Below are positions 22,053 through 35,700 of a stretch of 64,000 nucleotides of DNA, piece by piece (the first letter of the stretch is position 1; every line of letters starts with the position of its first letter). The notes under the pieces are model-generated. The model searched no databases and was not told the DNA's origin. It saw only the letters and a program-made list of their open reading frames with translations. A program made the translations under genes and the position numbers. Origin of the DNA: Phylloscopus collybita (taxonomy: Eukaryota > Chordata > Aves > Passeriformes > Phylloscopidae); NCBI GenBank assembly GCA_027886175.1, contig JAJNNQ010000024.1, forward strand, positions 32,157,001 through 32,221,000, given 5' to 3'.

Positions 22053-25000
22053 TGATGAGGTTGTGCGCGCTGGAATCCCTTCTGCCCCCTTTCTGGTGGT
22101 TAACCCTGATGGCAAAAGAAAGCAGGACTGGCTGCGTTAGGCAGCTCTTCCTGAGGACCAGATTAATCTCTCTTGTCTTTCCCCATCTGCTCTGCCTGGG
22201 TGTCAGCACAGGAGCAGTGTGCGAGGCTCCGGAACACTCTTCCCGTCGCCCGCTTTTTTGACCTGCACGGGCTGCTCCTTGTGCTCCTGGTGACTGAGCA
22301 GCAAGCAGGGGGTGCTGTGCTTGTGGGGTGAGGGGAGCAGTGCCCCGGGGCAGCTCAGAGCATCTCCTGCTGGGAGAGGAATGATAAACCCCGGTGCACT
22401 AGTCTGCTTTAGCCATTGTTAGCCCGCATAGGGACAGGGGGAGGCTCAGGTCCCGCTGAGTGTTTACAGCTAACTTTAGATTACAATAGCGAGGGGAGTA
22501 GGGGAAGGGTTAGCCAGGGGCTTTGTTCTTTTCCTGGGAATCCTGCTGCTGTAATTACTTGTGATCTCAGCCATTTTCACAGTCTCTGTTCCCCTCCGCC
22601 CCAGGGCTACCATCCTTCACTCTGTTGCTGGAAAATGTAGCGTGATTCGGGTCAGGTACCTGGGAGCAGAACACGGCTTGGTGAGAAATGCCTCCAGAAG
22701 TGGTGTTTGTGACTGCACCGCTCTGCTCGTGCCCGGTGTGTCTGTGTTTTTACGTCCGAGCTGCTGTGTCAAGATCTATACGTGTTAGTTAATGTGTGTG
22801 TTTTGCTGGGGCGTGTGTGTGGGTCTAGTGGGTGGGTTCAGCTCTGCACACTCCGTGTGTATGCGCAGGCCCTGCGTGTAGTTCTCCCTTACTAATGCTG
22901 GGGTGTGAGAAATATGCCTAAATGGGGATAATGTGAGATAAGGCAGCTCCCACTGATGAAACACCTCCACTCCGTGCCAGGCAGGCCCGGACTGGCTCGG
23001 CGTGCCAGCAGGCAGCATTCCCCAGCACCCATTGCACCGGTGCTGGATTGACCAGGCTGGGCATAAAATGTGAGGAAGCCTTTGCTTTCTGATCGGTATC
23101 TGTGTGACTGAAACACTGCAGCTGGTTAAGCAGCTAGAGCACATTGTCGAGCTGCATTCATCAAACTTGCCATCATCCTTCCCTCAGGCTGGCACGGCGC
23201 CCCGCACGTACCAAAGAGAGTTTGTTCTTATGTCTTCCAGGGGAAAAAATGTGTCCCACCCTCCTTAAGAAATAACGTTTTACCATCTGAATATAGTAAT
23301 TTCTTGACCAATATGAAGTGAAGATTAGTTTTGTGAAGACTTAGCAAAAACAACCCAATCCTTATGCATGTACTGCTCAGCCCTTGGGAAAAGGAAGGAA
23401 GGAAGGAAGGGAGGCTCAGATGAGTGGCAACCCCAATTATTCCCTCTGTCCCATACCTTCTGTTCCTCTCCAGAGCTCCTCATGAACCAACCCCTAGTCC
23501 ATCCACTCTCCTGAACTGGGTGTATCTTCCTATAGTACTCAGCCAGGAAATTCCCTTTGTAATTTCACATCTTGGTACTTTTTTTTTTTTTTTCCTCTAC
23601 TAATGCTGATGGGCTTTAATTGAACTTCGTTAGGCAGATTAGTTTCTTACATTGCCCTTCAAATTTATTTTCTTGCTCATGGTGGAGAAAAACACAGTGA
23701 GATGCAGTGCCTGATACAGAAAAAAACCCACACCATATATGTTTTGAGCAAAGCCTCTCGCTCCTGCAGCCTCCTGCTAGCTCACCCCTGAGCTCCCATC
23801 ACAGCTCTGCTGCTGTCTCCACTGCCCCACATGCTGCAGCATCCCAGTTCACGACTGGGACATGGGCTTTGGGGCAGTTTCAGTTGTAGTTCGCCTGTAC
23901 ATTCCAGAGGAAAGGAAGCAAAAAATGGAGAGAGATCATAAGAAAGGCAGTTGCTTGTGGTAAAAAAAAAAAAAAAAGGTATATGTATAACATTCTCCGT
24001 GAGTCACTTACACATAATTATTGCTGTTCTGAGATACGAACCAGTGTTAGAAAAAAACCAGATAAATAAATAGCTCAAGAAAAGGCAAATTACAGGTATA
24101 CAGCTCCTCTCTTTGCTAGAAGGCCTGGTTTCACAAGGCAACATCAATCAGGGAGCAAAGCAGGCTTGTGGCCTAGATGCTGGCCAGGAGTCTTTTTTCC
24201 AGTCAGAATAAAAGAAGAGGACAAGGCCTGGAGCCTTATAGGAAATGGGACTAGGAAACCTTAGAGGACTTTCAGGGGGTTGTCACGTCTTTCACATAGC
24301 ACCAGGACAGAATTTTCAAGGGGATGCTGGTTTCCTCTCCAGCATGTGTGTTTCTGCAGAACTATTCATTCTTTTAATAAGTTTAGTTCCTCTTTCTGAA
24401 TCATTGTTAAAGCATTAAATATTGATATCCGCTGATTTTTTTTTTTACAACGCATACTTCCTCTTTTAAAAGCAACAGTGAAAGTATTAAAACTTTTAAC
24501 ATCAGTTTACTTCAGATTAATCAGCCAGCTTAATGACTAAAGCTTTCAGAGAGCAGCTTCAGCCTCACTGCACCGTGGCTGAGGGCAGAATTTAAAGGTG
24601 GCTTCGGTTTACTGCCGTGATCTCTCCAGTGCTAGGTCTCTGCTTTTTTAGTTGTGTAATTAACCCATAACACATTAACCCATAACAGTAATTTTGCAGC
24701 TTCCTCCTCTATCTCGCTGTCTCTTCATCTTTTCTGACTATTCAAAAGTTATCCTTTTTCCTCTGATATTTTGCTGCAGCCTTTTCCTTCCTTTTCTATT
24801 CCTCTGCCTTGCCCTTCTAATCTGCTTTAGTATTTTCTTTCTTCACCTCATTATGTCCTTTTGTTTTTGCCTTCTGTCTCTCCATTGGTTCTTTTCTCAC
24901 TCGCTTAACCTCCTGTTGTTTACAGGCCAACCTACATCCCACCCATCATCTTGTTTCTCTCTTTTATCTTTCCTCCTTTTCTTCCCCCCCTCCTCCTAAC

Positions 25001-25844
25001 CCCCTCTCAACAATAAAAGTTACTCATGGCTTGAGGGGGAAGCATCTGGCCCATGCTGGCTCTCATCCTCTCTCCTTTGTTCTGAATGCTCTTTTGTTAT
25101 AAACACAACAAACAGAAAAGCACAAAATCAGCTCTCAAGGCAAACACTGCATAATAATCCTCCTTGTCCCCGCTCCTCTTATCTCTGAAGAATTTGTTCT
25201 CCAGGCAAAATAAGAAGAAACACGAGATAGGATTCACCAAATTTGGAGGTGAAAGAGAGACTGGAAAGAGCTTCATCATATGGGGCAGCACCACTGAACT
25301 GCAGCTTGGGCAGATTCAATAAAGTAGGTGAAAATATAGCTTGCCAGGAGTTTGGACAACAATGTGATGATCCTGTGGTTGATCAATCCCTGTTGATCAG
25401 TCTGTGTTCCCATTAAGGTTGTAGAGGCATGGACAGGACCAAAAATGATAGGGGTTTTATTATTATTTTTAGCACCTAATTTTTGGCACCTTCTCCTCAT
25501 TTGTGCCTTGAGCCAAGGCCTTGTGTTGTATATGGAATGTGTTTGCCAGAGAGCTGTACCTGCTGGACCTCCACTGTCGTTCTCAAAAAGCCACAGCAAG
25601 ATGCTTCTGTGGGGTCACGTGCCAGCTCCAGTCCCTGGGATAAATTAAAATAAGAACAGGCTTGCCCATTGTTGGAGCTCTTGCTTAATGTTAGATAGGG
25701 ATTCTCTGATTAAACCAGCTTTCCTCAGAAAATGTGAGCTCCCTGGAAGTGAAATGCTAGTTGGTATGCACTAGTTTAGACACGCAAGCGTTCTCCAAGC
25801 TGAAAAGGAAAAAGCTTGTTAAGCAAAAGACAAGCCTTTCCCAA
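22053..25844. other. Intergenic, no gene recognised
   Basis: No supported gene. It contains a GGAA run (23392-23411), a T run (23579-23594), an A run (23961-23977) and a pyrimidine-rich block (24690-25000) that produces a spurious hydrophobic open frame. Confidence 0.5.
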
Positions 25845-25925
25845 TCCCCGTAGCTCCGTGGTTAGGATACCGGTGTTTAATGTGGGGCAGCCAGCATCAA
25901 GTTCTACCTGGGACCGGTTCTGCCT
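25845..25925 (+). repeat. Candidate tRNA-derived SINE relic / tRNA pseudogene
   Basis: GTAGCTCCGTGGTTAGGATA (about 25850-25869) is a good D-arm/A-box match. About 40 bases later, AGTTCTACCT (about 25899-25908) resembles a B-box. The acceptor stem does not close and the T-arm is poor, so a live tRNA is unlikely. The downstream 'ggaccggttctg' may be SINE body. Confidence 0.4.
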
Positions 25926-28367
25926 GGCCCTTCCCCTAGCAACCTTAGGTCTGGCTGCCCACATGCCGTGGGCCTCCATCCTAGCACAGTCACTGCACTT
26001 TGCATAATATACCAGTATTATATTCACGAAAAGACGGGATGAATAGCTTTGGTGCAGCATCAGATAGCTCTGCTAAGGAGGTGTTAAGGTACTTCCCCCG
26101 AGAGCCGACCTTCAGAAGAACTAGCCGTGATGTGGGAGGTAGGTGTGTGTCCTAGGACAGAAACAAAACTGGTATTCGGGAGGAACAGGCCGTGATGCAA
26201 ACTTCAAATCTAAATATTTGAGCATCAGCACACAGGGGCAAAACTCACTGAAATGGGTATTTCCCCGCAGATTTTTAAGGGACATTGGGGTTTCAGTGAT
26301 GCATTTGGAGCTTTAGAAAGGAACAGCCTTTCTTATCCCTGTTTACTTCTCCAGCTCTGTTAAATAAAGACCTGCTACCCATGATGTTCTGCACTATGTG
26401 TTAGAGATTTAATTTCCAGCTAAACTTTAATTGCTTCTGAATTGGACTGGTAGCTATGTATGTATTTAATCTAATCTTGAAGTTTGGATTGCTCAGCATT
26501 TGCAACAGACTTACATGGGTTAAGAATAAACAGCGAATGAGGACATTTCAGAAGAATGCAGTCCAGAGATTGTCTCTCAAATGTGAATATGCTTAAAGCC
26601 CCCACAAATATGACAACTTCTCACACCAACAACTAAATGAATATTTCCAGAGCTAATGCCAGAGCTTGGGACAGCTGGGTGATCCGATTCAACGTGGAGC
26701 TTGCTACGCTTGCAAACAAATGGAAAATAAGCCAGGAAAAAGAAAAATGTGAGCCAGAATCACGCAAACAAAGTGTGAGGGAATTAGGCTGAACAGAGGT
26801 GAGGCTGACACAGCTCCTTGCTCCCAGTAGCAAGAATGACCCCGTATTCCCTGTAGGCAGGTGCATGAACCCACACATGAACGCTGCCCAGGCACACGGG
26901 TGGGTGCACGGCTGCCTCACAGAGCTCCACAGACACACGGTGCAGGGACACAAACAGCTCCAGTGGCCTCACGGGAGGAGCGGGATGGAGCTCCAGCAGT
27001 GGGGAATATCCATGTAAATATGATAAGGTGGATCCTTTCAAGGAGCTGGGCTCAGACAGTCTGACCACAGACACCAGTCTCTCTGATGCTGGCACAGGGC
27101 TGCAGCCCCACTGCTGTTGCTGGTACACACACACACACACACAGAGGTGTGTGCATGGACGGCCAGGACACTCCTGGTCCCCCCAGGAGCCAACCTGGCA
27201 CGGCCTCACCCTTAGGGACAAGCAGACACCAGTGGGACTCACCCCTACAGAGAGCACCTCAGAACTAAAAATAGGATTTAATAACGAGACAGGGCAAACT
27301 GTGCTAACCAAGTGCAGGACAAGGCTGGACACTTTTCCCGGTCAGCCAAGAATTTTCATGCAGCTGTCCCTTCTTCCCCCATAGCTCTTCCTTTCCCCTC
27401 TTTGTTTCCTCCTCTAAACATCCCATAGTAAGTCTTGTACAATCCCAAAGTGCTCTTCCCGTGCATCCTGTAAGGTGTCCGTGGCCCCGTACACAGCACC
27501 TCCTCTTTCACAGTTTGAAAGGTGCTCCAGCTTTGGCTTTGTGATGAATTTCACACCTGGGCCGATGGCCCAGGCAGGGGGTCCTTAATCTGGGTTGTCA
27601 CCTGGCATTGTGTCCCTGTTTTCCTCCGGGTGTATGAAAACGGAACCTTTGAAGTGCTAATGGCTCTTGTGAGGGGCCGGGGAGTAGCAGGGGCAGAGGG
27701 TTTAGCTGGGGGCCCTCCTTCTGCCATTGTCTCTCCGTGCTGCTCTGTGGGTGTGAAGAGGTGCTTTTGTCACCCAGCCGAAGAGGGAGGACTGTGCAGG
27801 CATCCCGTGCCCCTCCACACCTTTTCTGCTGGCAATAATATTTTAACAACAACACACAGGATACCCATGATATATTTATCAAATGAATATAACACATAAA
27901 CAACCCATGAGGGTATTTATCACTCACCCTCGAAAATGGCATGAAATGAACGGGTGTTTCTGAGAGTGAGTGAAGGAAAGCTTTGACCTGTTAATTTCCA
28001 GTTAATTTCCACGTGCGGCCAGGTGACAACACCAAATAAACAGCAGAATCGAATTTAAAATGTGATTGTTCCAGTTTCCCAGAATTTGATGGCAAAAGTT
28101 GTGTCTGGTCTCAAGGTATTTTTCCTAACAATAAAAAACAGGGCAAGTCCGCTTTTTTCCCCATTGCTCTTGCCCCCAGCCCTCAGCTGCTGCTGTTTTC
28201 TGAAGGCAAAGTCCTTGACAGATTCTTAATTCAGTGAAGACTTTCATTGTTTGACAGCACTTTTGCTTGATTCAAAGCGCAGCTCTTCATTATTCTCCTG
28301 GAAGAGTCTGGCAATTGTTTGACCTGAAGGATGGACAGTAACCATGGAGCACAGTAGCGTTTGATTG
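25926..28367. other. Intergenic, no gene recognised
   Basis: No supported gene. A (CA)n run of about nine units is at 27125-27142. The minus-strand open frame at 26784-27332 is long, but it has no recognisable domain, no splice context and no homology that I can name. Confidence 0.5.
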
Positions 28368-28665
28368 AATTATAGACTCGTCAAATGGTTTGAGTTGGAG
28401 AGGATCTGAAAAATAATTTTGCTTCACTCTTCCTGCCATGGGAGATGACACTTCCTACTTTTTTCTCAAAGCCCCATCCAACCTGGCCTTACGCACTCCC
28501 AGGGATGAGGCATCCCCAATTTATCTGGGCAATCTCTGCCAGTGCCCTGCCACCCTCACAGTAAAGAGTTTTTTCCTATTATCTAATCTAAACCTGCCCT
28601 CTGTCATTTTGAAGCCATTCCTCTGTCTCCTGTCACTACGTGCCCTTGTAAGGAAGGGTATAAAT
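28368..28665 (-). repeat. CR1 LINE 3' fragment (reverse orientation)
   Basis: The + strand carries the reverse complement of a CR1 3' end: 'atagactcgtcaaatggtttgagttggagagga', then 'agccccatccaacctggcctt', 'cactcccagggatgaggcatcc', 'ctgggcaatctctgccagtg', 'cctcacagtaaagag.tttttcctat', 'aacctgccctctgtcattttgaagccattcc' and 'tgtcactacgtgccctt'. It lies about 700 bp upstream of SLC2A3 exon 1, just outside the CpG island. Confidence 0.9.
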
Positions 28666-28949
28666 CCGGGACTAGATCCAGCTTCAGCTTTGCCCCCGCA
28701 GATTCTAGCATCGTATGAAAAATATATTTTTGGCAACCAGACAAACAAACGAAAAAAAAAAAACAAAAAATCCCCGAAACGCAGCTACCCAAAACTGTAC
28801 TTCATCCACAGCTTTGCGAGGCGGTGGGAGGACGCGCAGGATTCAGGCTGCTGCCCGTGCTGTTTGCCTGGCTGCCTCTGCACCGTCACTGCCCGCCTCA
28901 GCTGGCCGGCCGAATAATACAGACATTTCTTTTTACACACAAGGAACAT

Positions 28950-29760
28950 GAAAGAAGGACGTCGCTTTAGGCCAGGCAGCCGCCGTCGGTGCCCCGAGCG
29001 CTGATTGTGCCGCTCGCCAACGCTTCGCGCGGGGCACCCGAGGTGTGGCGGCTCCTGGTGCGGTGCCTGCGGCGCGGGGAGCCCCGCTGCCCCCGCCCGG
29101 CCCGCTCCATCACCCATCGCCGCCCCGCACGCAGATTCCCGTCACGGAGGGGCGGCAGCTCCGGGGCGGGGGGGGGGCGCTTCGTGATGGCCGTGTTTTG
29201 GTGTTGGGTAGCACGCCAGCCCCAGCCCCGCCCCTCCCCGGCCTCTCGCCCGGCTCTCCCCTCCCCTGGCTGAGGCCATAAATGGGCGGGCGGGCGCGGG
29301 GAGGCGTGTGCGGGGCGGGCTCGCAGCAGTCTCGGGCGTGGGCGGGCGCGGAGCGGAGCCGCCGCCTCTCGCGGGTTCCGTTAGGTGCCGAAGGGCGGCC
29401 GTTCGCTTGCAGTCGTGCGCCGGGAGCCTCCAACGATGGACACCAAAAAGGTAGGCAGGCCCAAGCTGGCTTCTTCTTGCCCCCCCGCCGCGGCCGCCGC
29501 TCGGGTCCCCGGGCGCTCGGGGGGAGGAGGGATGCGGTCGCGGCCGGCGTGCGGCTGCGGTGGGGAGGGATGCGCTGGTGGTCCCGGCAGGGCCGCTGCT
29601 CGGCCCTACTTGGCTGCGGGGGCGGCTGTGAGGGGGGAGGGGACCGCACGGTTTGGGAGAGGTTGTCGCAGGTTCCGCGATCGATTTTGGTTTCGTGCGC
29701 GTGGCCTGATGATGCACATGATGCTGTCCGCGTTGTAGGGTATTGATCACGAGGTTTGTT
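28950..29760 (+). promoter_or_regulatory. SLC2A3: SLC2A3 CpG-island promoter and 5' UTR
   Basis: This is a dense CpG island spanning the upstream region, exon 1 and the start of intron 1. A TATA-like CATAAATG (29277-29284) is followed at once by several GC-boxes (GGGCGGG). A perfect EGR1-type GCGTGGGCG is at 29336-29344. The TATA-like box predicts transcription starting near 29305-29315, giving a 5' UTR of roughly 120-130 bases before the ATG at 29436. There is no obvious hypoxia element in the core, although the mammalian gene is hypoxia- and growth-responsive. Confidence 0.8.
29436..29450 (+). CDS. SLC2A3: SLC2A3 exon 1 (coding part)
   Basis: Encodes only M-D-T-K-K and then splices at GTAGGC in phase 0. 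A five-codon first coding exon is normal for class I GLUT genes. Confidence 0.95.
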
Positions 29761-32700
29761 TGGCTGGCGGCGCCGCGCTCGGTTTGTCCCAGGGTTTAGG
29801 ATGCTGAACGGGGAATTGATGTTATGCACTCGGTTTGTCCCAGAGTTTGGGATGCTAAACGGGGAATTGATGTTAAAGGCATTTTTTGGGGGTGGTGGCA
29901 GTATGACTTGTAAAACAGTTTTTAAATTTCAAGAAGGTGGCGGAGCATGTCCTTCCCCTCCTTCTCTTATGGAGAGCAGGGATATTTGTCGGCATTTGCT
30001 CGTCTGCAGCTTGCGAGTGAGGTGTGCAGCAGTGGAGCGAGCTCACGGCTGCGTGCGTTTGACCGTACTAAGGGGGAACAGCAAATACCCACCCGGAGCT
30101 GGGGCGGGATGCCGGGGAATTACACGGGAACAGCCAGAACTGGAGGAGGCCGGGGCTCTCATCGCCATGTTGATGGGAGATGAGGGCAGCGAGAGAGGAT
30201 GAGGCAGAGGGAAGGAGAGCGTCTGGTCAAGGTCGCTCAGAGAAGCGCGGAGAGGCCGCTCCTGCCGAGCTCAACAAGTTGTTGAGGCCGTGGTTGTACA
30301 GCTCTGGGTTTGGAGGCAGCGAGGGAGGGGAGCTGGTGAGGAGCATCTCCTGGGAAATGAGTGCTGCCGACGCCTGTGGTCGGAGGGAGGGGTGGCGGTT
30401 TGAATTCCGTGCTGGTGTACAGACCTCAGCCCTGAGCCTGCAGATAGAGTGGGTGTAGCTGTGCTATTCCTGAGCTCCCTGTTTGCCTTTTGGGAAGCGA
30501 GGCACTTGCAGCATCAACAAATGATCCATACATTAGATCACAGTCTGGCTCACTGGAGGGGATGGGTCATGCCGTGTGATGTCTGAGTGGTGGGAGGCTG
30601 GGTAGGAGATGAATAGCAGGCAACAGCCAGGAGAGGCAAGTATGAAAGAGGGTCGAACGACTAACCCTGTAGCTTATTTATGTACCATGTATAAGTGAGG
30701 GTGCCTACAAAGCAGGGACTTTGTGGTCCCTGCAGCACCCAGAAGGAAAAGGCCAGCTGTGGTCACTGCAAGCCATGACAAAGCAGAGTCCTGGGGAAAA
30801 GGTGCTCTTGTGTGAACCATGTAGAGAGCTGGGGTTTGCCTTCAGCTTTGCCGGCCCTGCTGGCTAGAGATGACCTGGCCTGGAGTCCCAAAACTGCTTA
30901 GATATTGTAGTGCATTTCTACAGGCATCTACAGATGTTTTGAAAGAGCTGTGTCCTTGTGGTTCTGTGCCAAATTTCCTTGAGATAAAAATGAGGGGAGG
31001 GGTCACAGGCTGCAGGGGAGAATGCCTGGGCTGCCTAGGGTGTGTTCAGGTGTGAATGCTTCCTCTGCTCATTTGCCCCCTGTCCACTTTGTCTCCATCA
31101 CTGACCTGGGCAGGAGGACATTTACAGGATATAGGTGGAGGAAACCGTGCCTGAGAGTCCTTTCCCCAATTCCTGTTTATGGAGGCTGAACTGGTTGTGT
31201 CTGAGGGCTGTGCAGGCCAGAAGCACATACGTGCTTGGCTTGAAAGATTGGTGGAGGTGGCATGAGCACCGACAGAAGGTTGTTGTCAAAAACTTTGGGC
31301 AGTTTTGAGAGCCACTACTCCTGCAGCTGAGCTAGAAGGTGAGAGACGGGAAGAGCTGTGACAGTAGGCCCCACCAAGTAGTTTACTCTGCCAGGCTTAA
31401 GTACAATAATTGGAAAGTCTTGGAAAAGGAGCTGTTAATATTTTTGGAAAAGCTTTCAGACCTCCTGAGACTGGGAGGAACACAATCTTTCCAAATTGTG
31501 CCAACTCAGGCACTGGCTGCCTAAGCGCCAACTCCTGAGTCACCTGCTCCCCCACACCTCCCTCACTCGGAGCTGGCTTAAATGCCACAAGCTTTAAAAA
31601 TGAATAAAATGTCAGATGCCTTTTGCTGACACTTAAATTTCTCAGTCTGTGGGACTTCTAAGGTTGGACCTTCAAGCTTTCCCTATGGCTCCGAGGGCTC
31701 AGCGGTTTTTATTTTAATTTAATAGAGATTCAGGCATACTGAAACTTCAGGGAGTGTGCTTCATTTAAAATACCAACTATTGCCACAGCTTAAAGAAAAA
31801 TAGAAGGGAAGCTTGGTAGCAACCCAGGCTGCCACCTCTTGAGGCAGGCTGCTGTGCCAGTGCCCTGGGGCAGGGTTGGGAAGCTCTAGCCTGGGAAAAA
31901 CAAGCCTGTTGCTGAAGAGTGCGTGTTGTAACTGTTATGAGTGACTGCCAGTGTAGCTCATGGGCAGATCTGAGACTCAATTTATGGGAACTTGTCAGCT
32001 GGCTCAGGGAAGAGTTAGACCCTTCTTTCATGACATGCCAGAGCTCAGCAAAAGCTTCTGTAAAGCAGATCAACCCAAAATAACAGCCACTAATGCAGCC
32101 AGTGTATTCATTACTAATGAGCTGAGAATAGTTGCTGAAGGTCAGGAGATAATAAAGGGAGGCACTGACAAGCCCTCCTACTTGTAGCCACAGAACTTTT
32201 CCTGCTGGGCGGTTGCATCTCCCTTTCCAGGGATAGGGATCCAAGGGATGATGCTGCTACTCACCCTTGCTGGATAAAAGCCTGTTCCCTGCCCTCAGAG
32301 CACATGGCACCTATGAGCTGCAGCTGCTGTTTATGCTGAAGAGAAACTCAAGTTGTGTAGAAAGCCAAATTAACTAAATAATCGTTCCCTTTCTTTCCAC
32401 AGAAAATCACAGCGCCTCTTATCTATGCTGTTTGCATTGCTGCCATTGGATCTCTCCAGTTTGGGTACAACACTGGTGTCATCAATGCACCTGAGAAGGT
32501 GAGAGGAAGAATGAGCTGGGGAGGTGGGATGAGTAAAAGGGCTGATGGGAAGACAATGGTGTAGAAAGGAGGACTGTCTCCCAAGCAGCCAGTAATTTGG
32601 TTTTGTTTTATGGAGTCAGTAAGGTATTTAAAATCCTCTCTCAAATACAACATTGAACAGGAAGGACAAACTTTTGGGGAGGATAGAGAGCAAACAGAGA

Positions 32701-35700
32701 GGTTAATTCTCTTGATTAGCAGCACAGGAAGGGCAGGAGGGCTCCATCTGCCATATGTGGTGTGTGGAGGAATGTGAGCTGCTTCAGTTTTGAGTAGGAA
32801 TAAACCAACCATGGCAGAAGGAATGTAGAGAGCAGTGTGCAGGAAACATTTAAGGGTTGGTAGGAATTACAGCTGCCCTAATTTAATTTATTTCAAGTTT
32901 ATTTTACTTGATTATTCATTCCTTGTGTTAAGTATAGATTCAGTGCTTGTAAAAGGGTTGTGACTTGGACATTTGACCAAATCATCTCATGACTGTAGCC
33001 TAAGCAAGAAGAGGTGAAGAAAAAGAGAGATGTGGTTTTCGTGTAACTTTAAGATGGTTCCTCTGTCAAGCACTGAGTCACGAATACCACATCCACCCCT
33101 GTCTCCGGGAAGGATGGGGGGATGGGGTCAGTCCTCCCGAGCTAATGTCCTGCTGCCATCTGCTGGGGGCAGACACTCTGTCCCCCCCAGCCCATGCGAG
33201 AATTTACCTCACTAGCTAAGAGGATGCCTGGGAAAGCAGGAACGTGTCCCTGTCACATCTCCCTGGGACAGCATTATGTAAAAAATAAACAAATTTTCAG
33301 GCTTACTTCAGTGAAGCCTTGTGTGTCTCCAACTATTTCTATACCAGAAATCCTATCCCTGCTGTCAGTGTTTTGGTGTTGCCAGAAATGTTCCCATCCA
33401 CTCGCTGGTCGTGTTTTCTTGTTCCCTTTCGTTGCCAACTGTCTCCCGCCTCCTCCCAAGAACCATCAGTGACTCACATCATCTGAAATATTCAGAAGAT
33501 AAGCCTCTTTTCCTTAATAAGCACTGCTGTCCTGTGGGTACCCTGCCTGCCCCTCCACTCAGTGAAGCACTCTCCCTCATCATACTGCTCCTTCTCAGTG
33601 AAAGCTCCTCCTTCTGCCCCTTATTGCACCCTTATCTCACCCTTGTGTAACTTGTTGCTGCCTTTTTGGGCCTCTCTCTGTTCTCATGGCAGCAGGAAGC
33701 AGAAGGAAGACAGTAGTCTCCCCTCTCCTCAGTGTAAAATGCCTCCCTCTGCATTGTAACTCTCGCTACCTGATTCCTCTTGCAGATCATCCGGAAGTTT
33801 TTCAACAAAACCCTGTCAGAAAGGAGTGGGAGTGCTGTCTCTCAAGAACTCCTCACTTCTCTGTGGTCACTTTCTGTGGCCATCTTCTCAGTAGGAGGCA
33901 TGATTGGCTCCTTCTCAGTCAGTCTGTTTGTAAACAGATTTGGCAGGTAAGTTGGGAAGAGGGATGCAAGCTATTGGAGAACTTTTCCCTTTACAAAGGA
34001 GCGTTGGCAGAGAGGAGAGCAGAGGTGGGAAGAGATGTCTGGGGTGGAAGCGAGAATGTGTGGGCTGCAAAAAAGATTGCAGGTCAAGGCAGGAGCCAAA
34101 TGGGAATTATTCCATTCTCTTCCCAACCCTGAGATGGGAGATCATGGGCAGGTTTACCTTTACCCCTCTCCCAATGATTTTCCTGCTGTATTCCCAGTTT
34201 AAGCTCAGTCTTGACATCTTTACCCTGGCAGGAGGAACTCCATGCTGCTGGTGAATATCTTGGCCTTTACTGGTGGCCTTCTCATGGCCTTCTCTAAGGC
34301 AGCAAAGGCAGTGGAGATGTTGATTATTGGCCGCTTTGTTATTGGTGTCTTCTGTGGCCTCTGCACCGGCTTTGTGCCCATGTACATCAGTGAGGTCTCG
34401 CCCACCAGTGTCCGCGGAGCCTTCGGCACCCTCAACCAGCTGGGCATTGTTGTGGGCATCCTGGTAGCTCAGGTAGGCCTGGTACAACCTGGTCTTGCCC
34501 TTGGGTGGGGGGAGGAGGGCTGGGGAAGGGCAGGGAGGGCTTTACTTGCCATCAGGTGCAGTGCGTGGGTCCTGTCGTGGGGGGTGGGGGTGAGGAGTTG
34601 GAAGTGTTTGAAGTCACTCTTATTTCTCTTTTGTTCTCGGTGTAGATCTTTGGACTGGAGGCAATCATGGGCACCGAAGGACTTTGGCCAATGCTTTTGG
34701 GATTCACAGTCCTCCCAGCAATTCTGCAGTGTGTAGGTCTTCTCTTCTGCCCTGAAAGCCCCCGTTTCCTACTGATCAACAAGATGGAGGAGGAGAAAGC
34801 TCAAGCAGGTAAGAACTCATCTCAAAGGGGCAGGGCAGTATTCTGGCTTCCAGCCTGCACTGAATTTGAGTGGGAGGCCAGGACTGATCCTGGAGCCTGT
34901 GGTAGATTAGGGTGTGACTCCCAGAGGGCATCAGGCCTGGCCCACCTTCCTATCCTTTAGGTTGCACCAGTGCCAGGAAGCATGAGAAACCTGGCATCTC
35001 AACAGAGGCTTCAGGTGGGATTAAGATGTGAGGAGTGGCACCTAGCCTGGTGGGATGTAGCAGGACAAGCTGCTGTTACTCTGCCAGCTCCTCCTGAAAG
35101 GCAGGAAATAGGCTGGCATTTAACAGGGAACTTGGAGGGCTGGGGTCGGCTCTGGCAAGAGCTTGAACAGAATTTCAGAATCAAGCAATCTTGGAGATCA
35201 ATCAACATGAGCAGGACCAGGGCCTGGTTTCTGTGCTGATCACAGCACCCTGACCTCTGGGTTGAAAAGAAGAGCAAAGCTGCCAGTAGAGGCTTGGTAT
35301 TTCTCATGCAGCAGGTCTCTGGAGGCCTGAACAGAACAGTCTTCCTCCTGTGCCCTTCTTGCAATAGCAGGATGGGACACACACACCTCCCGTGGCCAGT
35401 AGGCATGTGTCTCATACCTGACATTTTGGATTCCTCCCTCCAGTTCTCCAGAAGCTCCGTGGCGATCGAGATGTGTCACAAGACATCCAGGAGATGAAAG
35501 ACGAAAGTGCTAAAATGTCCCAGGAAAAGAAAGCAACTGTGCCAGAGCTCTTCCGTTCTCCAAACTACCGTCAAGCCATCATCATCGCCATCATGCTGCA
35601 GCTCTCCCAGCAGCTCTCAGGCATCAATGCTGTGAGTTATCTTTCTGCCCCATCTCCTGGGCCTCCCTTACCTCTGGCTAAACTTGCACTCGCTACTGGC

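Noticed and set aside
21904..22261. Repetitive Pro-Ser-His-Pro-Ile and Trp-Asp-Gly-Met open frames
   Set aside because: Translation of the GGGAT satellite, not protein-coding.
25845..25925. A functional tRNA gene
   Set aside because: The acceptor stem and T-arm do not pair properly. It is better explained as a SINE relic or pseudogene.
29110..29829. 239-codon minus-strand open frame across the SLC2A3 promoter
   Set aside because: CpG islands lack stop codons by composition. The Arg/Pro/Ala-rich product is antisense to a clear promoter and exon 1.
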